Positions 53,947 through 62,373 of a stretch of DNA of 64,000 bases are shown here, piece by piece. The position numbers and the translations under genes are program-made. Source of the stretch: Suilimivivens sp009774465 (lineage in GTDB: Bacteria; Bacillota; Clostridia; Lachnospirales; Lachnospiraceae); the NCBI GenBank assembly GCA_947382645.1, contig CANDAE010000007.1, positions 62,001 through 126,000 of the forward strand, written 5' to 3'. Each line of letters starts with the position of its first letter. Position 1 is the first letter of the stretch. Below the pieces are notes generated by a model. The model worked only from the letters and a program-made list of their open reading frames with translations. It had not been told where the DNA came from and did not search any database.

Positions 53947-54960
53947 CTATTCCTGCTCCGCTATTTCTGTATTATCTTCCTTTTCAAAAGGATAAACAAT
54001 CCCCCATTCTTTTCGAAGGGCGTCCATAATCTTCATCACCCGAATGGTTTCACTATGAGGCATTTCCGCACATTCAAGCTGATGATCTTTGATTGCTCTG
54101 ATGCTTGCCTCTACCTCGTACTCATAACCGGAGATTTTTTTTGGACATTTATAGGTTCCAACTTTTTTATATTTGGAATCAAAAACTGATATACTTTCAA
54201 AATTATTAATATTTTCTACTATAATATATCCTTTAGTTCCATAAACAATTCCCATTCTGTCGCTTAAGGAATTCATGGAGCTGTTAAGATGCGCCACCCT
54301 GCCATCATAGTAATGAAGGGTAATACTGTTCTGCTCATCTACGCCTGTATCCGTATAGGTACAACTGGAGACGATTTTTTCAATGTTATTTCCAAATAAC
54401 ATAAGAGCAAAATTAAGGGGGTATACTCCCACATCCAAAAGGGCTCCGCCTGCCAGCGCTGGGTTCTTTAGACGATCAATCCCATCAATTACATAACCAA
54501 GATTTGCAGTCAAAGTTTTCACGTCGCCAATTACTCCGCTGCCAATTACCTCACGGATCGTTGTAAGCATGGGCATGTAACGCGTCCACATGGCTTCCGT
54601 AATAAACACGCCTTTTTCTTCGGCAAATTTTATTAATTCTTCCGCCTGATGTGCATTCGCTGTAAACGCCTTTTCGCAAAGCACAGGTTTGCCATACTCG
54701 ATACACATTTTTGCATTGGAAAAGTGTTCCGAATGAGGCGTTGCAATATAAATCAGGTCAACTTTCTTATCTGCTGCCAGTTCTTCATAAGATCCATATG
54801 CCTTTTTACAGCCATGCTTTCCGGCAAAAACATCTGCCTTTACCTTTTCCCTTGACGCGGCCGCATAAAGCTTAACTCCCTTCATGCTCTCAATGGTAGA
54901 TGCCATGACTGACGCTATGTTTCCGGTTCCTAAAATACCAACATTAACTTTCCCTAACAT
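53947..54960 (-). CDS. Gfo/Idh/MocA-family oxidoreductase
   Basis: The 337-residue NAD(P)-dependent enzyme has an N-terminal Rossmann fold (VGILGTGNIASVMASTI) and the family signature VLCEKAFTANAHQAEELI (about residues 95-112), followed by EAMWTRYMPM and GGALLDVGVYPLNFALMLFG, typical of the dihydrodiol/xylose-dehydrogenase-like branch. The substrate is probably a sugar or polyol but cannot be named. It lies ten bases after the SH3 protein gene and may share its transcript. Confidence 0.9.
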   Translation of the reverse strand: MLGKVNVGILGTGNIASVMASTIESMKGVKLYAAASREKVKADVFAGKHGCKKAYGSYEELAADKKVDLIYIATPHSEHFSNAKMCIEYGKPVLCEKAFTANAHQAEELIKFAEEKGVFITEAMWTRYMPMLTTIREVIGSGVIGDVKTLTANLGYVIDGIDRLKNPALAGGALLDVGVYPLNFALMLFGNNIEKIVSSCTYTDTGVDEQNSITLHYYDGRVAHLNSSMNSLSDRMGIVYGTKGYIIVENINNFESISVFDSKYKKVGTYKCPKKISGYEYEVEASIRAIKDHQLECAEMPHSETIRVMKIMDALRKEWGIVYPFEKEDNTEIAEQE

Positions 54961-54970
54961 GTTCTTCTCT

Positions 54971-56254
54971 CTATTCTACATAATCCGACTTAACGAATGC
55001 AGTTTGTCCTTTGTACTTTATCTTAGTCCATCCATCTGCCTGTTTCATAATAAGTTCAAGCTCATCTCCGGCATAAACTGTTCCCAGGGCTTCTGCGTCT
55101 GTACTGGCGCTTTTTCTGACTCTGACGCTTTCAATTACCGTAACCGTTCCGGAAACCGTATCATTTGCAGTATTTTCTGCCGAATTTTCTGCAGTCTCTT
55201 CATTTTCCGTTCCTTCTGCAGCCAGAACTTCCTCAAAAACAGGCTCCAGGTAATCGCTCTTAATATATGCTTCGCCGCCATTATAGGCTACCTTGCTCCA
55301 ACCATTTCCCTTTTCTTCCAACAGAGGGAATTCCTGGCCAATCTGAGCTTTATCAATCTTATCTGCCTCTTCAGAGTCTGAACTTCTGATGTTGACCACG
55401 TCTGTTGCACGTACAGTTGAAGCCGCCGGCTGATTCTGCGGCTGCGCCTCTTCCTGCGCAGACGCCATTTCTATTTCATTGGCTTCCGCCTCTGCCTGCT
55501 CTGCTGCTGCAAGAATCTCTCCAACATCCTCATTAATTTTTTCTTTCAGATATGCAATGAATTCATTAAGTTCCTCGCTCTCTGCCAGCAACTCATTATA
55601 CGCAACAACAACCTTGTTATTTAAATCCACAACATCATCCTGAAGGGTAATTTCCTTAATATATTTCCAGATTACATCATCATAAGTACCGTCATTGATA
55701 AAGTAATCTCCATTCTCATCCTGACCAATATAGTAGGTCTGCATTCCCGGCAGGAGCTGCTCTGCATCTGTAAACTTCACTTCTGAATATACATAAGCCA
55801 CATAAGTGTTTTCTGTCAGTCCCGGCTTGGTATACACATTTACGGTTGGGTAGGAATCAATGTATTTGCTTAGTTCCTGCACCCGTATTGTTTCAATCTC
55901 ATCTAAATAGGTATTTAAAGAAGAGATTACCGCAATATCCCCCGAAGCCTGTGCATCATAATAAGTTCTGATAATATTATTGATTTCAGGATAAGCATTT
56001 TCTTCCAATGCAAAAGCCTGTGTATCCGTTCCTTCCCCTGAAGCATTCTCGGAGTCCAATGCCATTGCCGCCTGCTTTGCTTCGTCTTCAAGCACCTCTT
56101 TATGATTGGCATTAACAGCCACCACAATTGTAATCAGCACGCAGGCAACTAGAACAAGAGGCATTACAATCTTGTTATGATCCATAACCCATTCTCTGGC
56201 TGTCATGAATTTTTCTTTCAGCATATGCATTTTGTTCTGCTTTGAATGTTTCAT
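54971..56254 (-). CDS. Membrane-anchored protein with two bacterial SH3 domains
   Basis: The 427-residue protein has a cytosolic N-terminus, one membrane helix (IVMPLVLVACVLITIVVAV, about residues 29-47) and an extracytoplasmic part. Residues 75-210 form an unnamed domain with YPEINNIIRTYYDAQASGD and GMQTYYIGQDENGDYFINDGTYD. Residues 285-345 (TVRATDVVNIRSSDSEEADKI, GGEAYIKSDYLE) and 370-427 (SVRVRKSASTDAEALGTVYAGDELEL, GQTAFVKSDYVE) are SH3_3 domains, which usually bind peptidoglycan. An acidic linker joins them. AGAAAGGAAG lies just before the ATG. It may monitor or tether the cell wall; enzymatic function is not evident. Confidence 0.85.
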   Translation of the reverse strand: MKHSKQNKMHMLKEKFMTAREWVMDHNKIVMPLVLVACVLITIVVAVNANHKEVLEDEAKQAAMALDSENASGEGTDTQAFALEENAYPEINNIIRTYYDAQASGDIAVISSLNTYLDEIETIRVQELSKYIDSYPTVNVYTKPGLTENTYVAYVYSEVKFTDAEQLLPGMQTYYIGQDENGDYFINDGTYDDVIWKYIKEITLQDDVVDLNNKVVVAYNELLAESEELNEFIAYLKEKINEDVGEILAAAEQAEAEANEIEMASAQEEAQPQNQPAASTVRATDVVNIRSSDSEEADKIDKAQIGQEFPLLEEKGNGWSKVAYNGGEAYIKSDYLEPVFEEVLAAEGTENEETAENSAENTANDTVSGTVTVIESVRVRKSASTDAEALGTVYAGDELELIMKQADGWTKIKYKGQTAFVKSDYVE

Positions 56255-56281
56255 AAACTTCCTTTCTCTACGGTTAAAATA

Positions 56282-56408
56282 TCAAGGTGATGTAAATGCA
56301 CCCGACAGGAATCGAACCTGCATTAAAGGCGTCGGAGGCCTTCGTTCTATCCGTTAGACTACGGGTGCATACTCAGAAAAATATTACAAATTTGTTACAT
56401 CACCTTGA
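56282..56408. repeat. 14-bp perfect inverted repeat flanking the tRNA-Arg gene
   Basis: TCAAGGTGATGTAA (56282-56295) and its exact complement (56395-56408) enclose the tRNA. The inner arm begins one base past the tRNA 3' end. The outer arm lies at the predicted transcription start, so a primary transcript would close on itself as a long stem with the tRNA in the loop. Confidence 0.75.
56297..56368 (-). tRNA. tRNA-Arg (anticodon CCG)
   Basis: On the minus strand the acceptor stem GCACCCG pairs with CGGGTGC (7 bp), with discriminator A at 56297. U8-A9 follow, the anticodon stem AAGGC/GCCTT encloses the loop CTCCGAC, and the T-arm is GCAGG-TTCGATT-CCTGT. The anticodon is CCG, which reads arginine codon CGG. 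CCA is not encoded. It lies between the DUF5688 and SH3 genes with its own promoter. Confidence 0.92.
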
Positions 56409-56410
56409 AT

Positions 56411-56439
56411 ATAATAACACATGCTTTCTTGATTGTCTA
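56411..56439 (-). promoter_or_regulatory. Promoter of tRNA-Arg
   Basis: On the minus strand TAGACA (56439-56434), a 17-base spacer and TATTAT (56416-56411) are placed so that transcription would start at about 56404-56406, inside the outer arm of the inverted repeat. Confidence 0.65.
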
Positions 56440-56479
56440 GTTATCTAATGCAAAAAAATGTGAAGCCTTTGTGTCCTTT

Positions 56480-57475
56480 CTATGAAAGCCATAAAATTCT
56501 GTTAAGACTCCTGTTGTAAAAATAGACGGAATCCGCCAGTATTTCTTCTTCTGCCACCTGTGTTCTGTTGATATCTGTAACGATTTCACGCAAGGATTCC
56601 TGATCTGCCTCCGAATTTGCCGGCACTAAGATCACCTCATGTACAGAACTGGGAAGCACATAAAAATCCTGCCCAAGTTTTTCTGAAAAATTTTTTAAAA
56701 CTTCCGGATACAGCATACATGCAGCGCCATAAAGCTTTTTTCTATTTGTAAGCACATACATGGGCATCCTTTCCCTGCCGCTGCCCGCGCTCATCTGATC
56801 GATCAGATCGTCAATCCAGCTTTCGTCAAACAGCTCCTTACTGTCTCCTAATCTGGCATCCTCAATATCCTGTTTTATTCCTTCTGAAAGGATTTCCTTC
56901 ATTACATCCGCCATATTCGTAATCACACTTGGATATAATAAAGGCGTATTTTTAAGTGAAACTTCCATAAGTTCTTCTGCCTTTATCCCCCACCTCTCCA
57001 TATGAGCGTTATTCACTAAAATAGTAGCCTTTCCATGAAAAGGCGCTTCGTCGACTGTATAATAAAATACAATTGCCAGATCGTGGAACCGTTTGTAAGG
57101 CACTGTTTTCAGCAGCTCCTTATTTTTTCCGGCGTGAATCAGTTTAAAACCAAGCCTTTCTCTGGCTTTTTCAAACAAAACAAAATTTGACAAATCCAAA
57201 TCCTTATCAAATTCGGCCGCCTGAAATTCTTTAAACAAATCATCTGCAATTTTCTGAACTTCTCCTTCCGTTATATCTTTTTTATAAAAATTATTAATGT
57301 AAATAGTAGGTGATGTAGTGCGCCTTACGTGTTTTGCAATAATGCCGGTTAATTCAACGCCATTATTTTTCCTGACGCAATGTGAAAATACTTTATAATC
57401 AGATCCAAGTTTCTCCTGAAGATTTTTAAGAATTGCCTGTGTAAATGATGTGAAATCAATAGATGTGTGATTCAT
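56480..57475 (-). CDS. DUF5688-family protein
   Basis: The 331-residue soluble protein matches the DUF5688 family abundant in Lachnospiraceae. Typical segments are GVELTGIIAKHVRRTTSPTIYINNFY, VPYKRFHDLAIVFYYTVDEAPFHGKATILVNNAHMERWGI, and the C-terminal MPMYVLTNRKKLYGAACMLYPEVLKNFSEKLGQDFYVLPSSVHEVIL. I chose the ATG at 57475 because GAAAGAGG lies six bases upstream; the frame is open 14 codons further, into the efp terminator region. These proteins occur in many copies per genome and their role is unknown. Confidence 0.85.
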   Translation of the reverse strand: MNHTSIDFTSFTQAILKNLQEKLGSDYKVFSHCVRKNNGVELTGIIAKHVRRTTSPTIYINNFYKKDITEGEVQKIADDLFKEFQAAEFDKDLDLSNFVLFEKARERLGFKLIHAGKNKELLKTVPYKRFHDLAIVFYYTVDEAPFHGKATILVNNAHMERWGIKAEELMEVSLKNTPLLYPSVITNMADVMKEILSEGIKQDIEDARLGDSKELFDESWIDDLIDQMSAGSGRERMPMYVLTNRKKLYGAACMLYPEVLKNFSEKLGQDFYVLPSSVHEVILVPANSEADQESLREIVTDINRTQVAEEEILADSVYFYNRSLNRILWLS

Positions 57476-57514
57476 TAAATACCTCTTTCCTTCCTTATAA
57501 CTATCAACCAGTAA

Positions 57515-57546
57515 CAAAAAAAGACAATGAAAAATTCATTGTCTTT
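57515..57546 (-). terminator. Terminator of efp
   Basis: AAAGACAATGAA (57520-57531) pairs exactly with 57535-57546 around a three-base loop, and on the minus strand a run of seven T follows. It lies 30 bases past the efp stop. Confidence 0.9.
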
Positions 57547-57575
57547 AAGGCTTTTATTGATTGAACGTATGAAAT

Positions 57576-58133
57576 TTATACTCTGGAAAGGTATTCGCCT
57601 GTCCTGGTATCAATTTTGATCACATCATGCAGCTCAACGAATAAAGGTACGTTTACGTTTGCTCCTGTTTCCACTGTCGCAGGCTTCGTTGCGCCTGTTG
57701 CAGTATCACCCTTAAACCCTGGCTCCGTATCAATGATCTCCAGTTCTACAAATAAAGGAGGCTCCACTGAAAATACACTGCCATTGTGGGAACAGATCTT
57801 AACCATTTCGTTTTCTTTTACAAATTTGAGTGCATCGCCTACGGTCTCGGCATTTAATGCAATCTGATCATATGTTTCAACGTCCATAAAGTTATACAGT
57901 TCTCCGTCTGAGTATAAGTACTGCATATCTTTTCTATCAATACGTGCCTGTGGGCACTTTTCAGTAGGCCTGAAAGTTTTTTCCACTACGCCGCCACTCT
58001 TGATGTTTTTCAGTTTGGTTCTGACAAAAGCTGCTCCTTTACCAGGTTTAACATGCTGAAACTCGATGATCTGATAAACATTATTATCCAGCTCAATCGT
58101 AATACCATTCCTGAAATCACCTGCAGAAATCAT
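57576..58133 (-). CDS. efp: Translation elongation factor P
   Basis: The 185-residue protein has the three beta-barrel domains of EF-P, which relieves ribosome stalling at proline runs. Domain I includes VYQIIEFQHVKPGKGAAFVRTKLKNI, with the tip lysine of the PGKG loop (about K32) that is modified in other bacteria. The C-terminal signature is VPLFVELHDVIKIDTRTGEYLSRV. GAGGAGG lies eight bases before the ATG. It follows aroQ on the same strand and ends at a strong hairpin. Confidence 0.98.
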   Translation of the reverse strand: MISAGDFRNGITIELDNNVYQIIEFQHVKPGKGAAFVRTKLKNIKSGGVVEKTFRPTEKCPQARIDRKDMQYLYSDGELYNFMDVETYDQIALNAETVGDALKFVKENEMVKICSHNGSVFSVEPPLFVELEIIDTEPGFKGDTATGATKPATVETGANVNVPLFVELHDVIKIDTRTGEYLSRV

Positions 58134-58229
58134 AAAATATTCCTCCTCAAATTTTCACGTTATAATTCTTTACCAGTTTAATATAAAAAATGATATTTTT
58201 CAACCACTTTCTTGGGATTCTACAAAAAA

Positions 58230-58664
58230 CTATCCCAATTTGGCAAGAATAGAATCAATTGCTTCCAGATATCCGTTAAGCCCATGCCCATAAATCTGCT
58301 TATCACAGGCAGGCGCTGTCACGGAAATTTTGCGGAATTCCTCTCTCTTTGTAATATCAGAAATATGAATTTCCACCTTGGGCATTTGAATACTTGCCAG
58401 CGCATCCCGAATTGCATAGCTGTAATGAGTATAAGCTCCCGGATTAATTACAATTCCGTCGGTTCCGTCAAAATAAGCATCCTGAATCCGGTCAATGATT
58501 GCCCCCTCATGATTGCTTTGGAACACCTCAATGGAAATGCCCTCTTGCTCTCCCTTTTCTCCGATCATTTTTAATAAATAATCATAGTCCTGTGTTCCAT
58601 ATACACTTTTTTCCCGAATACCAAGGAAGTTGATATTGGGCCCATTAATTACTAAAATTTTCAT
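58230..58664 (-). CDS. aroQ: Type II 3-dehydroquinate dehydratase
   Basis: The 144-residue enzyme removes water from 3-dehydroquinate in the shikimate pathway. Family features are INGPNINFLGIREKSVYG (with the catalytic Tyr just after the lid Arg), FQSNHEGAIIDRIQDA, NPGAYTHYSYAIRDAL and VEIHISDITKREEFRKIS; the catalytic His is in NPGAYTH (about 80). GGAGG lies four bases before the ATG. It lies downstream of aroE-aroK across a 206-base spacer that is full of hairpins. Confidence 0.96.
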   Translation of the reverse strand: MKILVINGPNINFLGIREKSVYGTQDYDYLLKMIGEKGEQEGISIEVFQSNHEGAIIDRIQDAYFDGTDGIVINPGAYTHYSYAIRDALASIQMPKVEIHISDITKREEFRKISVTAPACDKQIYGHGLNGYLEAIDSILAKLG

Positions 58665-58702
58665 TTTACCTCCATTCCGAAGCGTTTTTACGCTGAGGAC
58701 GC

Positions 58703-58864
58703 GAGCAGAATTTCAAAGTTTTCCAAAGGAATACTTTTATTCTGCTCTGCGATCAATAGAATTTGTGACGCTCCGGCACAAATTCCTGGTTGAATAAATT
58801 GCTCATCAGAGAATTTATTCAACCTTATGTCCATTCCTTTCTCTTTTTAGCCGCTTCTGCGGCT
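58703..58864. repeat. Array of four hairpins between aroK and aroQ
   Basis: Four stems stand one after another in the 206-base gap 58665-58870: GAGCAGAAT 58703-58711 with 58739-58747 (with inner AAAGT/ACTTT and TCC/GGA pairs); GAATTTGTG 58759-58767 with 58777-58785; GGTTGAATAAATT 58788-58800 with 58812-58824; and AGCCGC 58849-58854 with 58859-58864. All outer stems are perfect. None shows a clear T-run in the reading direction of the operon. The segment may be a structured leader of aroQ, a processing region or a small RNA. Confidence 0.7.
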
Positions 58865-58870
58865 GATTTT

Positions 58871-59377
58871 CTATACTTCTGCCATAATCCGGCTGATAAT
58901 TTCTTCAAATGACAATTCCGAAGCCTCTATAATCCTGTCTGCACAGGCCTCATAGACAGGCCCGCGTTTCTCCATTAGACTGCAAATCCGCCCCAAAGGA
59001 TCCTCCACCTTAAGAAGCGGCCTTGATGTATCATCCTTTAATCTTAAGTAAACCGTCTCCGGTGTTACTTTCAGGTAAATTACTCTGCCAAGCTGTTTTA
59101 AAAGCCGGTGGTTTTCTTCCCGAACCGGAAGTCCTCCCCCCACGGAAATAATCTGTCTGTCAACAGTTTGTATCAGTTCTTTTAAGCATTCCGTTTCCAT
59201 CCTTCGGAAAGCTTCTTCTCCATAAGTATCAAAAATATCCGACACTGTCATCTTTTGCTTTTTTTCAATCCATTTGTCCGTATCTACCATTGTCCGCCTC
59301 ATCTGATAAGACAGCTTAATTCCCACACTGGTCTTTCCGCAGCCCATAAAGCCGATTAAAATAATATTATCCTTCAT
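58871..59377 (-). CDS. aroK: Shikimate kinase
   Basis: The 168-residue kinase phosphorylates shikimate at O3. It has the P-loop GFMGCGKTSVG (residues 9-19), DTDKWIEKKQKMTVSDIF (about 32; Asp binds shikimate), GEEAFRRMET, ISVGGGLPVR (about 78) and the lid arginine in DDTSRPLL. The ATG at 59377 is preceded by AGGGA and overlaps the aroE end by four bases; the open frame upstream is aroE sequence in another frame. Confidence 0.95.
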   Translation of the reverse strand: MKDNIILIGFMGCGKTSVGIKLSYQMRRTMVDTDKWIEKKQKMTVSDIFDTYGEEAFRRMETECLKELIQTVDRQIISVGGGLPVREENHRLLKQLGRVIYLKVTPETVYLRLKDDTSRPLLKVEDPLGRICSLMEKRGPVYEACADRIIEASELSFEEIISRIMAEV

Positions 59378-60249
59378 AGCAATTCCCTGATTCCCATTTT
59401 TTCTTTCAATATTTCGTATACCTGCAGGGCTGTTTCTTCCGGGACAGAAACATGATTCCACAACTCATATGCAATCACCCCCTGATACAAAAGCATTTTT
59501 AATCCGTGAAATGCCCTCCCTCCCTGTTTTTTTACAAGCTGCATAAACTTCGTATCGGCAGGCTTATAAATCAGGTCATATCCGGTGTGAATCCTGCTGT
59601 AAAAATCCTGATCCTCTATCACCGCCCGGTCTGTATCCGGATAAAGCCCCACACTTGTAGCCTGAATGGCCAGAAAAGACTTTTCCGGCAATTGCCTATA
59701 TTCTGCAAGGGCCATAGGATAAATACATTCCCTTCCCGCTTTACTGTTCACTTCTTCCGCTACAACAACAGCTTTTTCCAGAGAACGGTTTAGCAGATAA
59801 ACCTTATTTGCACCCTTTAAGGCACATAAAAAAGCAACTGCCCGGGCAGCGCCCCCTGCGCCAAGTAAAATCACATCCTGTCCCTGTATTTCTATTCCCT
59901 CACTGCACATGGCCCGATACAGCCCCGGCATATCTGTATTGTACCCTGCAAACCCTTCCGAATTTCGAACCAGTGTGTTTACCGCACCAATCTTTTGCGC
60001 CAGATCGTCTATTCCGGAAAGAAACGGAATCACCTTGCTTTTGTAGGGAACAGTAACATTAAGCCCTAAAAGATTTAGGGCAAATGCGCCTTTTATGGCA
60101 TCCTTAAGCCCGCCTTCCTCCACGGAAAAAGGCACATAAACAAGATTATGGGAAAGCATATCGGCCAATGTATTATGTATCACCGGAGACATGGTATGCT
60201 CCACCGGGTTGCCAATTAATCCGCACGTTCTTGTATTTCCGTTAATCAT
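59374..60249 (-). CDS. aroE: Shikimate dehydrogenase
   Basis: The 291-residue enzyme reduces 3-dehydroshikimate with NADPH. The substrate domain shows GLIGNPVEHTMSPVIHNTL (residues 9-27) and LNVTVPYKSKVIPFL (catalytic Lys about 69); the cofactor domain has GAVNTLVRNSEGFAGYNTDMPGL and DVILLGAGGAARAVAFL. GGAGG lies four bases before the ATG. It follows the YqeG gene by 55 bases and overlaps aroK, so yqeG-aroE-aroK are probably one transcript. Confidence 0.96.
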   Translation of the reverse strand: MINGNTRTCGLIGNPVEHTMSPVIHNTLADMLSHNLVYVPFSVEEGGLKDAIKGAFALNLLGLNVTVPYKSKVIPFLSGIDDLAQKIGAVNTLVRNSEGFAGYNTDMPGLYRAMCSEGIEIQGQDVILLGAGGAARAVAFLCALKGANKVYLLNRSLEKAVVVAEEVNSKAGRECIYPMALAEYRQLPEKSFLAIQATSVGLYPDTDRAVIEDQDFYSRIHTGYDLIYKPADTKFMQLVKKQGGRAFHGLKMLLYQGVIAYELWNHVSVPEETALQVYEILKEKMGIRELL

Positions 60250-60304
60250 AAAACCTCCGTCTTTCCATCAGCCTGCCCCCCTTAGGCACAGACGTAAAAT
60301 TAAT

Positions 60305-60829
60305 TTACTTTACCAAATAAGGCTTTCCTTCCTTTTTGCAGCGGCGTTTATAAGAAGAAAGCACGATTTTTTCCGGATAGCGCTTTAATACAATCTGGAT
60401 TTCTTCCTTCCTGTCTATGGGCTGCACCAGAATAGAGAAAATTCCGGTATTTTTCGCTCCCCAGACATCTGTAAACAACTGGTCTCCTACAAAAAGCGTA
60501 GTATTTCTTTTGGTTTTAAGCAGCTCCATTGCTTTTATATATCCTTTTTTTGCCGGCTTGCCGCCCTTAAAGATATAGCCTGCCCCAACTGCATCACCAA
60601 ACATTTTTACCCTTGGTTCTTTGTTATTGGACAAAAAAAGAACACCAAACCCAATTTTCTTTAACTTCCGTACCAAATCTATACTTTTATCATCTGCCGG
60701 TGCCCCGTGAGTCACCAGCGTATTGTCAATGTCAAAAATGATCCCCCTGTAACCGGAATCATAATACTTTTGAAAATCTATTCTGTAAGCTGAACTGATA
60801 TAAACATCAGGATAAAACTTCTCCAGCAT
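60305..60829 (-). CDS. YqeG-family HAD-IIIA phosphatase
   Basis: The 174-residue protein starts MLEKFYPDVYISSAYRIDFQ and has HAD motif I GIIFDIDNTLVTHGAP (about 33), motif II VLFLSNNKEPRV (about 63), motif III lysine in KPAKKGYIKAM and motif IV LFVGDQLFTDVWGAKNTG. This is YqeG, a mitochondrial PTPMT1/GEP4-like branch of phosphatases; phosphatidylglycerophosphate is a proposed substrate for related enzymes but is unproven here. AAGGAG lies six bases before the ATG. Location beside aroE is common in Firmicutes. Confidence 0.92.
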   Translation of the reverse strand: MLEKFYPDVYISSAYRIDFQKYYDSGYRGIIFDIDNTLVTHGAPADDKSIDLVRKLKKIGFGVLFLSNNKEPRVKMFGDAVGAGYIFKGGKPAKKGYIKAMELLKTKRNTTLFVGDQLFTDVWGAKNTGIFSILVQPIDRKEEIQIVLKRYPEKIVLSSYKRRCKKEGKPYLVK

Positions 60830-60883
60830 AAAGCTCTCCTTCTTCTTCCCATTCTACATGGCAATTTTTCTTTCTATTGTACA

Positions 60884-60911
60884 AAACACCCTGTCATTTG
60901 ACAAGGTGTTT
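60884..60911 (-). terminator. Terminator of the 164-residue protein gene
   Basis: AAACACCCTGTC (60884-60895) pairs with 60900-60911 with one G-T pair and a four-base loop; on the minus strand the stem ends in TTT. It separates this gene from the yqeG-aro transcript. Confidence 0.75.
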
Positions 60912-60925
60912 CAATACAGTTCATA

Positions 60926-61420
60926 TTAAGATTTAATTTTTTCTTCTCCTACTTCACTTTTCATATCTTCAATTTCATTCATTTTTCTGCTGCACTGAGC
61001 ATCCTGTGCAAGGGCACGCATAATCAGGTTCACATCTTCGGGAGAAAACATGCCAATTGCCCTGGCCAGACTGTCTATGTCATCTCTGTTGACTTTTAAA
61101 ACCCCACCTCCTGATAAGGGAATTGAAAGTACCTTATCAGGTTTTGTCATATCACCAAGGCATAGTGAATTCATTTCATAGTCACATACAAATACAACAC
61201 CATTATATTGAATTATTCCATCCTTTGCCATATTGGAATAGGGAACACGCTTTTCCGGTCTGAAAACCTCTTTTGATCTGATTTTCCCCTGCCCGTCTGT
61301 TGCAGCTTTCAAGCTGTCTTGAAAGGATGGAACCTGCCCCTTTCCCGGCTTAAATGTATCAAGGTAACTGCTTACCCGATCTTTCATATTGCTTTCCATA
61401 TCAATGCCTGTAATTGCCAT
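60926..61420 (-). CDS. Unrecognised protein, 164 residues
   Basis: The protein starts MAITGIDMESNMKDRVSSYL and has a central beta-rich part (DGIIQYNGVVFVCDYEMNSLCLGDM; VLSIPLSGGGVLKVNRDD) and a helical end (DSLARAIGMFSPEDVNLIMRALAQDAQ, EIEDMKSEVGEEK). No signal peptide or membrane segment is visible. It follows the 234-residue protein by 39 bases, so they form one transcript. I do not recognise a named family; I suspect a group restricted to Lachnospiraceae, perhaps with a structural role. The start at 61420 has GGGAG rather far upstream. Confidence 0.72.
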   Translation of the reverse strand: MAITGIDMESNMKDRVSSYLDTFKPGKGQVPSFQDSLKAATDGQGKIRSKEVFRPEKRVPYSNMAKDGIIQYNGVVFVCDYEMNSLCLGDMTKPDKVLSIPLSGGGVLKVNRDDIDSLARAIGMFSPEDVNLIMRALAQDAQCSRKMNEIEDMKSEVGEEKIKS

Positions 61421-61459
61421 ATTTCGTCTTCACTCCCATCTGATTCTTTAGCTGTAAAT

Positions 61460-62164
61460 TTATTTTTCCGCCTTATCACTCATAAGCAGAATACTTGCAA
61501 GATTAAAGCATTGAGCCATCCCGTCCTTTGCAAAAATATTATCATAATCACCACGTCTTATGGCGGCTTCTCTGTAAACACGCTTCATAATTTCTTTTTG
61601 ATTATGAATTTCCTGCTGCTCCTTCAAATACTTTTTAAGTCTCTTTGCTCTTTTCTCCCAAAAGCTCTCCTCTGCCTCCGTTTCAAACAGCGCCCTTCCT
61701 TTTCCTCCCTGAAAACCGGTATACCAGCTTTCTCCATGATAATCCCCTTTTGTGGCGCCAAAATAATGCACTGTAAAGCTGCCGCCGCACACATCTGCCC
61801 AGGGATCATTGTACCCGAAATCATATTTTAAAGTATCCAGTACCCATTTTTCATATTCCGGGTCTTTCTGCATTGCCTGAAATCCTTCGTCTGTAATATG
61901 AATGGCAACAGATCTGAGTATCTGAGATGGGTGCATGGGAATCTGAGAAATTTTCATGTGAATATACTGTTTATATTCTTCCAGCGTCATATTTTCCGTC
62001 TGAAATGCACCGGTACCTTCCGTCCCTTCTGTTTTCGTATCCCCGGAAGTTACATAATCACGAAACCCTTTTATTCCCTTAACATTTCCTCCTGCAAGCT
62101 GGCTTTCCATAAACCCGCTGTAGGCATGTGTCAGATAATTAACGTAAAGATCATTACTGGTCAT
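61460..62164 (-). CDS. Unrecognised lineage-specific protein, 234 residues
   Basis: The protein starts MTSNDLYVNYLTHAYSGFME and contains MTLEEYKQYIHMKISQIPMHPSQ, DEGFQAMQKDPEYEKWVLDTLKYDF and SFTVHYFGATKGDYHGESWY, phrases that I recall from hypothetical proteins of Lachnospiraceae. The C-terminal half is charged and helical (FWEKRAKRLKKYLKEQQEIHNQ). I chose the ATG at 62164 because AGGGGG lies six bases upstream. An ATG at 62257 in the same frame falls inside the terminator stem of the lipoprotein gene and cannot be the real start. It is followed by the 164-residue gene. Confidence 0.75.
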   Translation of the reverse strand: MTSNDLYVNYLTHAYSGFMESQLAGGNVKGIKGFRDYVTSGDTKTEGTEGTGAFQTENMTLEEYKQYIHMKISQIPMHPSQILRSVAIHITDEGFQAMQKDPEYEKWVLDTLKYDFGYNDPWADVCGGSFTVHYFGATKGDYHGESWYTGFQGGKGRALFETEAEESFWEKRAKRLKKYLKEQQEIHNQKEIMKRVYREAAIRRGDYDNIFAKDGMAQCFNLASILLMSDKAEK

Positions 62165-62250
62165 CTGTATCCCCCTGTTTTGGCCTGTATGCTGTGAAAG
62201 ATCAAATATCTTCATATCTTGTAAAAAAGTATTGGAATCCTCATAGCAAA

Positions 62251-62292
62251 AGCGCATTTTCCACAGTATTTCAATCCATTGAAAAATGCGCT
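62251..62292 (-). terminator. Terminator of the 62.4-63.4 kb lipoprotein gene
   Basis: AGCGCATTTT (62251-62260) pairs exactly with 62283-62292, with an inner TCAAT/ATTGA stem. On the minus strand TTTTGC follows. Confidence 0.75.
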
Positions 62293-62373
62293 CTCCATAG
62301 CTATTATTATATCTGATTTATGTATCGTGTTATAATTTCTTCTCCTTTAGCTTTTTGCAACCAGATGCAGTAA

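Noticed and set aside
62165..62257. Extended N-terminus for the 234-residue protein
   Set aside because: The first ATG lies in the terminator stem of the preceding gene; the ATG at 62164 has a strong binding site.
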